Positions 1 to 10,394 of a stretch of 64,000 bases of DNA are shown piece after piece. Position 1 is the stretch's first letter; each line of letters opens with the position of its first letter. The DNA comes from Liolophura sinensis. Its lineage: Eukaryota; Mollusca; Polyplacophora; Chitonida; Chitonidae. The stretch spans positions 30,053,608 through 30,117,607 of the forward strand of contig NC_088300.1 in assembly GCF_032854445.1 (NCBI RefSeq), read 5' to 3'. The position numbers and the translations under genes were made by a program. The notes beneath the pieces are model-generated. The model was not told the origin of the DNA and did not search any database. It saw only the letters and a program-made list of their open reading frames with translations.

Positions 1-1168
1 GTATGTGAGCTCAAGTCAGAACATTGGTCATATTCCCTAGAAGCGGAAAACTAGACTGGATATCGATTGAAACACTGGTGGTAAATGCAGATTTATAGAA
101 TAACGAGGACGTTGACGCTTTGTCGAAAGAAAGAAAAACCGGAAACTAGAAGCTATTTCTTTCAGCAGTAATTATGGGGAAACTGTCAGCATGTTTATAC
201 GCATCAAAAGAGTATCCAACCAGATGGCTACAATACTGCAAAAGAAAGATCACGGAGAACAATGCAGAAAAACAAATATCAATATCTATGCAAAGCCCAT
301 GCCACGACTGAAGAAAACAGTGCAATTATAACTGAAGTTTGTGTCTTATCACGTTGTCTTCAACTATCGACAGGTAATCCTGGATATATACATATTAGAA
401 TGAAGTTGCCTAGGAGACGCGTGCGTTAACCGGATGTCAAGGCCTAGGAACGAGGATAGATATATCATTGGTATTTGTGCACTTAAAATATGGAGATTAC
501 AGATATAGGCATAATAGTTGTTAAGTTAAAGTGACATTGATGAAGTTGTTGAGAACGTTCATCCAGCCAGCGGTTAATGCCATCAAATTACCAATTAACT
601 GTTTACCGGGCGCAACCTGACTATATCCATTTTGACCGTACATCAATGTCATCTGTTTCACTGACCAACGTAATGTTTAGTTGTTCACGTTAGAGTACAT
701 TGTGACGAAGGCAATTTCATGAACAATTGCAAGCAAAGCTTAACTATGATACTTATTTTGATACCACGCGATCTGGAAAATGATTTAATGCATACGCCTT
801 AGACACCCCTTACATCATCATTGAGGAACCGTTTGAGTGTTTATCTTTGCATGAATTCGTCTCCAGTTCTTACTAAATATACACTGTCTTAGTTCTCAGG
901 TGTTTTTTGTTCGTTTTGAAATTGGTCTTGTGATTACTGACCCGGAACGACCATTGTGGTTGACGATGAGCAAACAAGTGTTTCTTTCCTGGCCATGATT
1001 TCCCATTTCACCATTTCATATATTACAAAGTACGTCATTGACGCTATTCAGGAATACCACTATCTTTGGATCAACTTGGGTGTTCAAATCTACCAGCCGT
1101 TGGTTTGGCTGCGGTTTTATATGAAGATGTTCATAAAGTATCTGATGAGGAGTGGTGGTTTTCTCGAG
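1..1168. other. Unassigned AT-rich DNA
   Basis: No coding region, RNA gene or repeat is recognised here. Short open frames are present, for example one running from 956 into the following SINE, but they have no family motif and no convincing splice sites. Confidence 0.5.
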
Positions 1169-1367
1169 AGTCGCTGTGAGTTCAAGTCCAGCCCATGCTG
1201 GCTTCCTCTCCTGTCGTAAGTGGGAAGGTCAGTCAGCAGCCTGCGGGTGGTCGTGGGTTTCCCCCGGGCTCTGCCCGGTTTCTCCTCACCACAATGCTGG
1301 CCGCCGTCGTATAAGTGAAATATTCTTGAGTACGGCGTAAAGCACCAATCAAATAAATAATAAATAA
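1169..1367 (+). mobile_element. tRNA-derived SINE, family A, 5' truncated
   Basis: Retains the B-box-like stretch around GTGAGTTCAAGTCC, the central block (GGGAAGGTC, GGGTTTCCCCCGGGCTCTGC) and the 3' end with ATAAGTGAAATATTCTTGAG, TACGGCGTAA and a short AAAT-rich tail. The A-box part of the head is missing. The family is defined by comparison with the fuller copies at 38375, 45742 and 49209. Small open frames here are the SINE read in arbitrary frames, not genes. Confidence 0.9.
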
Positions 1368-1578
1368 GAAGTTTCCCTGACAGACCGATAAAATTCACTA
1401 TATTTTAGTATCCATCATGCTCAGCGTAAAACTCTCATGAAATAAATATATTACATCTATTAAAAAAAATAGAGTAAATGAATGGGCAAACTTTTTGTAA
1501 CAGAATCTGGTTTAAATAAAGAGGTACGTAAAGACTATCACGTGTATATAATAGGATGATTGCATTTTGTTATCATAA

Positions 1579-1730
1579 TATTTATTTATTTACTCGCATA
1601 TTGCTAGCAGACCCTCACGTGTAAGGCCGAAGGGGAAGCAAGCATGAGCTGGACTTGAACTCACGGCGATCGCGTTGGTAAGAGGTTCCGTGGTTATAGC
1701 GCCACATTGGCAAGCTATCCCACCTCGGCC
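1579..1730 (-). mobile_element. SINE family A fragment, internally deleted
   Basis: Read on the minus strand it has the tRNA-like head and the GAGTTCAAGTCCAGCTCATG block, then jumps to an ATAAATAAAT-type tail. Most of the 3' body, including the TACGGCGTAA motif, is missing. Confidence 0.7.
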
Positions 1731-2090
1731 ATAGAAGGCCCCATTAATTATAATGAGAATATTCCCTTTACATATAAATGCAGACACACTAAAGGTTGTG
1801 CTTTTTTTGGAAAAGTTGTTTTTCTTACTCATGTTAAACTTACGATCAATGGTATTGTTCCAAACTTTGCCGTTCAGTAACAATGTTACGAATAGATTTC
1901 CTCCAATAATGTTGAAACATTCCCTTGACGGAAAGAAAAGCGAGCACATGTACACTGCTTCCTTGTATATCAATGTTTGAGTCGTTCAAATAACGGCGAT
2001 ATGACATGGAAACGGAGCTGAATTCTAAACGCGAATGCCTAAAATTTAACTGTGTAACTGGCGAAAATGGTATCTCATATGACAGGAATA

Positions 2091-2823
2091 GCACCACTAT
2101 TGCTTCATTTATAGTCTGTTTACACGAAACAATACAAGCTCTACACAAGGATATGTTGGAAGTCCATATTCTTGCAAAGAAAATCAAATTAGAACACTTT
2201 TTCTAATTTATAACGTTAAACTGCAGAAGCTCAGTTTCGACGCCAAGAACTCATTGCCTCGAGTGACATCATAATTATCCCAAAAACTAGTGGCATGCTG
2301 TGGAATGGGCATGGAGAATAATTTCTTTTACAACAGGTGCACCGACGTGCGGTTAAACAAACTCCACGCAGTACCACAGCTTACTCCACACTCTCAGCGA
2401 ATAGATTACATTGTGTTTTAGAACAAATTTTCCTAACATCAAGCTTTAAAACCATAATGCCATGAGACCATATATTGCAGGAAATGAAATTTAATTCGTT
2501 TACTAAGGTTATATTATACTAAACGTGTTAACAATTTCAAATATGACAGTGTTAGAAACAGGACCTACATCAAAACCGATAGGAGTTCAGGTAACTCTAG
2601 TCGACCTCCGTCAAAATGTGTTGAACTCCACCCAATATCCACTGTTTTCTTGAATAATTATGACTTCCCCCGAGGCAATGGATTCTTGCTGTCGAAACCG
2701 AGGTTATGGACTTTAACATTCTGAATTAGAAAAAGTTTTCTTTGCAATGATATGGACGTTCAACATATCAATGAGTAGAGCTTATGTTGTTACGTGTCAC
2801 TGGCTAAATGCAATTTTGGTAGT
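2091..2823. repeat. Long imperfect inverted repeat (foldback)
   Basis: About 2091-2291 is the imperfect reverse complement of about 2641-2823. Matching blocks in order are AAGCTCTAC, ATATGTTG, GTCCATAT, TTGCAAAGAAAA, CTTTTTCTAATT, GTTAAA, GTTTCGAC, CATTGCCTCG and TCATAATTAT. I estimate about 75 percent identity by eye. Arms of roughly 180-200 bp enclose about 350 bp with no recognised coding sequence. It could be a foldback or long-TIR DNA element, a pair of old repeat copies inserted head-to-head, or a source of hairpin RNA. The sequence does not decide between these. Confidence 0.7.
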
Positions 2824-4810
2824 GAGTATAACTGATTTTACAGACAGCTGGATGTAGGCGACTCTCTAAATGAAATAGACTATAATATACTCACCACTGA
2901 CACTGAACAAAGTACGCAACGTTTACTCAGAGTTCGGCGAACATAAAACGGATTGCACGCAGGATTCTGTGTACAAACAGTGACTGTATAACTTTATGGC
3001 AAACCATTGGAGTAGAAATGACGATGGTTTTGAGTTATCCACTCTGTGATTGGTGTGAATTATTTAACATGTCTGTCATCTTTAATGGTTGTGTCGTAGA
3101 ATTGATTTTAATGCCCATGACTTGGGTTGAATAATTTATTAGACATTAGGATATTAGCATTAGTTTTCTTGACTTAGAAACTCATAGTTTAAATAACTAT
3201 TTTTTGGTGAATGTGTATGCCAAAGAAAGGATATTTTCAGTACGTTTTATGACGATCAATCTTTTTCGTCCATTCGAGCGTACTTTCCAAGGAGCGGATA
3301 ATAAAATGTCTCCATAGACAGGATTTGCGCAAAACAGCCAACTAACCTGAAAATGTGGGACGATACATGTGGGAGAATTTGAAATGTCAAGAGCCAATCT
3401 TGCTGTAGACCCAGAGGAATACATGATTACATAGACTCTGGAGGAAGTGCACAGATTTTCGTCCATCAGGCCAACAGAAATATGTACATCTGACTGTCAG
3501 CTACTTTGACATCCCTGTTTTAATTTCCAGGATAGCAGTTCACTCCCATAAGGGCTCCATTCTCAGACAAAATCTCCCCTTAAGTTAAAAAATAAACCGC
3601 AAAGAAGAAAAATACAGCTTAATACATGAATAACTAGGAAAAGCCCAAACCAGTTGTAATCTTTACGGCTAAATACGTATCACACAAAAGAACTGGAATC
3701 AGTCACACATCTCTTTTAATACATATCTAAACACAAACAAATTGTTTTGATATAACTTCACTATGTGAATTAGCGCATGTGAATTGAAAGACTATGGCTT
3801 AATGGCACATTGGTCGCGTACCTGGCAGAACACTACACACACTGGTGGTCATCGTGTTATGAAACCAGACCACATCCAGAGTGAATCGATTAGGATGTGA
3901 AGGTTAACCCATAAATATCATATGTCGCTATATGGCCCCTGCTTTATAATTTAAAAAAAAAAACGTGTAATAATCGAAAGGAAATTAAGTTTGCCGTATG
4001 TGTAAGCATTGATCGGTGGTATAAGCGACCTGTCAGGATATGTCAGCTTGGACGGGCAAGAGTGGTCTTCTCCCATGTAATATTTCGTAGCCGTAAATCA
4101 CCCGCTGTCCAAGCAAAATTAAACTGATCGAAACCCTTTGCCCTTGTTTTGGCGTGCGGAGATAGCAGGGTATTGGATTGTGTGTAGGGTAATGTTTTTA
4201 CAACATAGAACCTATATCAATCCATTTACGGCAAATTTCCACCTGAAGTAAGTTATGTCCTCTGTATTAAACTTTGTGTAATGTAAATGTTAATTTAATC
4301 ACAGCGGTCGCGTTATTAAACATTCATTCATAGAATAAAACGAGTGCATTACTTAGGTACTGAAAGTTTTTTTTTTATTTACGATCACTTTCTGAAGACA
4401 CGTTGGACAGCTTCAGGCAAGAGAAAGAGCTATTTTAGCTATTGACCATTGACGTCGTATACAGGTTTGAATTAAGCCTTCGCCAGTTCTGCTGTGACAT
4501 CAAGACAAGGAATTTCTCCATCATTAAAATTTTATTTAGGCGTGCACTTGAAGAAAAACAATGATACTGGTAGTATAATTCATAAAGCCGCCTTTCAAAA
4601 CACATTCGTATGCGTTTGATTTTGTTTAGAAGGAAAATTTTGATACGGTCATTATGACACTCAGCTTTGGCACCGGGACAAGTAAATACAACAGTTTCCA
4701 TATTATGCAGTGAACCGAGAGTTCAGAAGTTACTTTGAGATATGAAGTCAAAAAGTGTATTTAGTTACATCCTTACACCACTTGCATGCAATGGGTGCAT
4801 CAAAATAATT
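2824..4810. other. Unassigned DNA with one weak exon candidate
   Basis: No repeat or gene family is recognised. One minus-strand stretch (3347-3493) is an uninterrupted 49-codon frame ending in CAG followed by GTTAGT, a fair splice donor, and preceded by an AG. It has no domain I recognise and the acceptor lacks a good pyrimidine tract, so I do not call it a gene. Confidence 0.3.
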
Positions 4811-5047
4811 CGGCAGCACAAAGACCTAGGAGCCTCTCACCAAAATACGATCGCTGTGAGTTCAAGCCTTGCTCATGTTCGCTTTTTCTCCGATCGTAAG
4901 AGGGAAGGTCATTCAGCAACCTGTGCATGGTCGCAGGCTTCCTCTGGGCTGTGTGCGGTTTCTGCCCAACATAACTCTAGCCGCCGTCCTATAAGTGAAA
5001 TATTCCTAAGTAGGGCCTAAATGACCAATTAGATAAGTAAATAATTA
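4811..5047 (+). mobile_element. SINE family A, diverged copy
   Basis: Head remnant CTAGGAGCCTCTCACC, B-box region CGCTGTGAGTTCAAG, body AGGGAAGGTCATTCAGCAACC and 3' end ATAAGTGAAATATTCCTAAG follow in the family order. There are many substitutions and a degenerate tail, so this copy is old. Confidence 0.85.
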
Positions 5048-5084
5048 AAACTGTTAGGTATGAACTCGATAAATCTATGCTTCC

Positions 5085-5200
5085 AAACAGACATTCGTAT
5101 ACGTCAACCAAAGTGGGCGTTTCTCTTCAATAATCACAAGGCCAATATGCATAAATCACGTGTAACTTAAACAACCAAAACAATAACAAATAAATAGTAA
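5085..5200. repeat. Dispersed repeat W, fragment
   Basis: Shares ACAGACATTCGTAT, GTCAACCAA, TCAATAATC and a following AC-rich stretch, in the same order, with 23640-23760 and with 32325-32420. No coding sequence is seen. The element type is unknown. Confidence 0.55.
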
Positions 5201-7239
5201 CACTGGTCAAGCTCTGAGTCAAGACAAAACTATATTGGTAGTCATCAGTATAAAACTTTAACGCTTTGTTTATAATAAATGCAAAATTAACTAGATTTTA
5301 TTAAAAAACATCGCTTGCTACCTCATTGTTTGGAAACTTGCACGTGTATTACTGGGTATTAGAACACATTTAGCACACGGGTCATAGAAACCTTTCACAG
5401 GAAAAAACAGTACGATGATTTGTAGTAGTGTTTTATTGTGTCGGTACTCTAATTAATTGCGGGATCCGATCTAAACCTCCAGTCAAGCAGCAAACTCCTA
5501 TAATTGCGAATTTATAAACATCATAGCTAAAGATTACTTTATTAGTCTAGTATTTTATGAAATGAACCAGTGGGTAAACGACAATAACGAATACATTTAG
5601 TGAGGTTACAGTTTAGTACATGTACACATACAGAATTTGAGGTGTAAAGTATTTTACCCCTCTATCCGTTTACAGAATACCACTCTTTAGTTCAGGGAAT
5701 GTATAATGCACTCTCTTGAGCTTGATCAACTGTTTACCTCTTCAATCCATTAGCAGACAGCCATGACGCGTAAGTGTTGGAAGACACAGAAATCGTCTGA
5801 CCAATTACTATTAGTATTCTCTAGGTAGCTGCGTAATTTTGCTTTTCGCTCGCTCTATTAGCAGGGGACAACACCCAATCTCCTTACACTCACTCACCAA
5901 GCAAACACCGATTAACTTTTTGAAGACCAGACGCAGACAAAACCTTGCTGACCCTCCAGGAATTTTTCACGTACACCGGGAAAGAAATTCGTTGGCAAGC
6001 ACTGAATTCAGATTATTTTACAAAGAAGTGTTATCTGTTGTAAACATATGCAGATAACGAAGGCTAATTCGTTTGAGAACAGCCCGGTAATAAGCTATCC
6101 ATTACTAAACATTAAATTAGTTCCCTCGAAACTAATTGGTTTTGAAACTATTTGAGATTCTTGGAACTGCTGGTTTTTACCAACCGTCAGCATCAAAAGC
6201 TAAAATATAGAACAATTGTGTAAGAGATATTTGTTAAACACAACATGAGGGTAACAACTCTTAAAGTGTCACATCTCAAACTGAACCCATAATTTCTTTG
6301 TAACCTTTTTAAAACCACGAAATTCCCTTCATACATGCATATTCAACAAAGTTGAGCTTCTGAGTGACCTCGTACGCAAACCTATGCTATCTGTACTGGT
6401 GCTATGGAACAAGAGCAAGGGGTTGAATAGTCGATAATCTAGTGGATACACAGCATGGCAAAATAAATAAACAAAATAACTCAAACGAATTTTATGTTAA
6501 TTATCTTAGTATTTCGAATTTATTCAAGTCATCTTCAGAGCATTTCTTCAAAGAATGACCTAATTAAAGTTGAAATACTGAGAGTGTCAAAATCAATTTC
6601 TTTGGGGTCACCTCGTTTATTTTGTCTATCATCTCTTAGCTAATCTTAAGCTTTCCTTAAATTTCCTATAACTTCGCATGTACTTACAGTGTTTCATACA
6701 GAATGAGTGCAGCCCATTAAGCTAAGTATTTAGTTCGTTAAATTTGCTGAAGAATGTTTATGAGTTGGGTTTCACACTAAACTTTGTTCATGAGATTAGT
6801 CATCTTTGAATCATGAATAAACCGTTTTATCTACACGTGTTAACATTCACGGCGACCTGTCAGTGTTAATACTTTGATTCGTCATTTAAACGTCTAATTT
6901 TCATCTATTTTTTAAGGAATACAGAATTTTGTAAATGAAAATTCTTAAGACTCGTGATCTGGCATTGTCAACAAATGGAGCTATAGTTGATCATTATATC
7001 TACGCCGATGGTGTTGACAAGTGACCTGCGGGACTACTGGGAGATAAGAACAGGTCTTAGGGCTCCCGGGTCTCCCGTAAGCCAGAGAACTGAAGCATTG
7101 TCGCTGCAGGCTTGATGATGATCTTGCATGACCTTCTAGTTCACCAATGGACCAAAGGGTGAACTAACTTTATGACATATATAAATTCTGAAAACGTCGA
7201 ACTATAATAGATTCAAATACTTGATGACATTTGCTTGAA
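5201..7239. other. Unassigned AT-rich DNA
   Basis: Nothing recognisable as gene, RNA or repeat family. It may include further decayed W sequence near 5340-5420, but the similarity is too weak to draw limits. Confidence 0.45.
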
Positions 7240-7375
7240 GAAATTTATTAACACCGTGATTGAGGTAAGGTGACAGGAGACCGATTTTCACGAGTTACGC
7301 GTGACCATCTGCCAACTATCACAATGTCGTAGCTACTCTAGTTTCACGGTGTAGGTTTTTGTTTTATATTACGTG
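7240..7375. repeat. Dispersed repeat W, second-block fragment
   Basis: CGTGACCATCTGCCAACTAT, CACAATGTCGTAGCTACTC and a following GTAGG-TTTT stretch match blocks at 32880-32950 (GACCATCTGCCAACTGTCAC) and 25010-25065 (CTATCACACTGTCGTCGCTG). The order is kept among copies. Confidence 0.55.
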
Positions 7376-7394
7376 CTGGCGATTGGTGGCAGGT

Positions 7395-7470
7395 GGGCAA
7401 CTCCGATTTCCTCCAGTCATAAACCTAACTTGCCATCGTATATTAAGTGAAAAATGCTTCGATTATGCTA
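7395..7470 (+). mobile_element. Decayed SINE family A 3' piece
   Basis: GGGCAACTCCGATTTCCTCC followed by a CATAA stretch and TATTAAGTGAAAAATGCTT matches the order of the family A 3' half (CCCGGTTTCCTCC, CATAATGCTGG, ATAAGTGAAATATTCTT). Divergence is high. Confidence 0.45.
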
Positions 7471-9509
7471 TTTAACAATGGGGAATCAACAATGAATTTA
7501 TCGATTACTTGAGACAGTATTTTAGATCGTATTTAAAATATTCCTTTAACTAATACATCCCCTGGGGTGTCCAGTTCAGCTAATGATACCGCATTACAAT
7601 CTACAAAAATCAGCTTAACCTCGGTGGATTAAACAATCCATAAAATCTGCACCAACATTCATTCCAAAAGTACGCCTCGGTACGGCAACGCCTGTTGCAA
7701 AACCATTTAAAGACATGCAGAGGCAGAGCGCAGCTTTAATGCATCTCCATTGCAGGTAATTGAAAGAGGCAAGTATTTATGGAACCAATGCCAGTCTTGA
7801 ACAATGCTTAAATCCAACCGAGACCTTTGTTGGCGGACGGTACATTTCAATATTACGTCTTAAAGACCTTTTTTTAGGATCACGAATCTCATTCAGAATT
7901 GAGGATATAGGGCAAAGAGTTCTTCAGGCTGTTCTTAACCACGAAAATTTGCAAAACAAATTGAATGCGATGACTTCCAAGATGTTCTATTTCCCATGGT
8001 TCTCGTGAAATTGTCCAATGATGAAAGAAGTCTTCATCTTCCAGAAGTGTAGTGAATTATAACAACTCAATTTGGCTAACTTCAAAAGCAGCGCTCAACA
8101 TAGCTGGTCATGATGCCGGATTCCGGATTCTAGCAAAAGGTGAAATACCTCCCTTTATTTCAGATGTTGCTGTCTGGTCACTGGTCAAAGTGCCAGTGAT
8201 GAAGATATATTTTGATTTACATTAAAATCAAAACCTCTTTATGTACACCATTGAGAGGTTTTGGACTCATAAAAACGTTGGGTATGAACAAATAAAGCTT
8301 GGTAAAAAAATCTCAACGAAAGTTTATGTCATTTTAGAATTTTCTACATTTTAAATCTTTGATGGATATTTTCGTTAAAAATTTGACAGTCAATAATAAA
8401 AACCAAAAGTGACTCGTACTGCAGAGCCCATTATACCCAGATATTATACATGGTCTTATAGCAGCTTTCCCGAAGTCCACATTCCTCCAGCAGTATTTTT
8501 GAACAAAGGAAAAAAAACAACAGCAATTTATTTTATATGTTAGTCAAATGATGTGATGTTGAGAGAACATATGTCAACTGTTCTGAGTATCGAATTTGCG
8601 TCATCTCCTCAAAAAAGGGCTGTTGTCCATTTTCCCCTAGCAGGTCAATTGGATTTGGTGCCAATATAGTTCAATCAGGGTAAGACAGAAAACTATATAA
8701 CCGAATTGGCAGAGTAAACGAAAGCGAGGTCCACTATTGCTAAATAATGACGCCATTGGATAAACGGATAACGGAGTCGATGAATTACGACCTTGGGGTT
8801 TACAGAGATTGTCGTTTAAAATCTCACATAGTGATTTTAAAACAGGATTGCCGCTGTAACAATAATCTACCTGTCTATTACGCGGATGCCTTTCAGTGGG
8901 ATCACCATGGCCGTCTGGACGTTTTACACTGCACATCGATAGCAGAGCTCTGGATTGTGCACTGTGTTCCAGACAGACTGGCCGTCCAAGAGCCATCGTT
9001 AATGGATCGTCAGCCAGGCTTTATTGGAAGTGTGCACAGCTGGGTGTTTCCACAACGTAACCACTCGTATTATTACGCTCAGCATAACTTCCAATAAACG
9101 CCACCCAATTTAGTAGCAACCACACTTTATTGGACGATTTGATCACGATCGCCTTTAACACCACAGTGCTTCATTTTTACCGACATGATTAAATGGAAAA
9201 TATTTGCCTACAGAAAAAAGATCATCTGATTTAAGTCAAAAGGAGTCGGCATATCTTGAGAAAAGCGCAAAAAACCGGAAAGGTCTCAAAAAGAGAATGG
9301 AAAGCTTTCGAATGAGCCTATATACACTGCATGTGAGTTAGTATTATTTTCCCGTTTTTCATTGGCCTAGTTATTTTTTCAGTTGATTGAAAGCATATTC
9401 CTTGAATATTATGCATCATTTTCTGTTTAACTTTCTGCCTAGCTTAAAAACGACTGTCGTCATGTGAGTATAGAGTTGTTTCTTGCTTAGGTGAATGCTT
9501 GCCTAGGAT
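7471..9509. other. Unassigned DNA with a GC-richer pocket
   Basis: Mostly AT-rich with no recognised feature. About 8860-9100 is clearly GC-richer and open on both strands (116 codons on plus, 119 on minus), but neither reading shows a motif or splice signals I trust. It could be an exon, an old transposon piece or noncoding. Confidence 0.35.
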
Positions 9510-9590
9510 TTGACGTCGTATCTAGTAATTTTTCGGTCATATGACGACGAGGAATGATTAGGTGTGCCTACATTTTGTGCACACTTGACC
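9510..9590 (-). mobile_element. SINE family B 3' fragment
   Basis: Read in reverse complement it carries the family B 3' end: the palindromic GTCATATGAC, a decayed GAAAAATTACTAG and TACGACGTCA. Head and central domain are absent. Confidence 0.65.
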
Positions 9591-10333
9591 ACTATTTTGC
9601 CTCACCTTGTAATTCACGAAACTTTCATAAAGCTAATACGGAGTTATTGAATACTAAACAAGACAGAATATGCGTCTTTCGAAGCTACTATCCAGTACAA
9701 CATTTATGTTATGGTATATTGTGGATGGCTCAATATACCAAGCTAACGCTGGGTTTTCTGCACGCCTTTATTGCATTGCCCAAGCGTCTCAGTAGGAAGG
9801 TTGTGAACGACCGGGGTATATAATTGACGTTGTCGATCGACAGCTCTGACGCATGATGCACGTGACTTCCATCCGATTCTGTTTCATAGGATTAGATTGG
9901 GGGTCAGGTTTCCGTGAGCCGTTTCTGGTTAATTCCCCGGCAGTAGCTAATTACTCGGATCCTAGGTTGTTGGGGATGATTTGGGGCCTTTCATTTGAGC
10001 CCTGGAAGAGCAGCTTGCCTCTCACGTCCGGAAACTTCAGCTGGTTGCACTCGCCTTTGCTGCACTTCTATGACCGTGGGCCCGAGGCGCCCATTATGCC
10101 TTTTCAGCAAGTGCTTATTACCAAATAATTGGCGAGCCATGTCTAAGAAGTTTTATCTACGCCGCGTTTGGTTCAGTGCATCATTCTTTAACATAGCTAT
10201 ATACATTGGCAAACTTATAAACTTTTTTCCTGTGAAGATCAAATCTTCAACACGAATTTTCATACATGTTAATGTAAAACTTCATTAAGTGAAATGTAGA
10301 TGAATTTAGATAATTCGGTACATGGTTTAGATA
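9591..10333. other. Unassigned DNA with a GC-rich pocket
   Basis: About 9880-10130 is GC-rich relative to its surroundings and open in two plus-strand frames (276 and 294 bp including stops). A minus-strand frame of about 38 codons also reads plausibly. No domain, start context or splice pair singles out one reading. Confidence 0.3.
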
Positions 10334-10394
10334 CTGGACGCCGTAGTATAAGTGAAATATTCTTGACTACGGCGTGAAACAACAATCAAATCAA
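10334..10394 (+). mobile_element. SINE family A 3'-end fragment with strong hairpin
   Basis: Only the last about 60 bp of family A is present: CTGGACGCCGTAGTATAAGT, GAAATATTCTTGAC, TACGGCGTGAAAC, AACAATCAAAT. Here CGCCGTAGT (10339-10347) is perfectly complementary to ACTACGGCG (10366-10374), a longer stem than in other copies. Confidence 0.85.
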
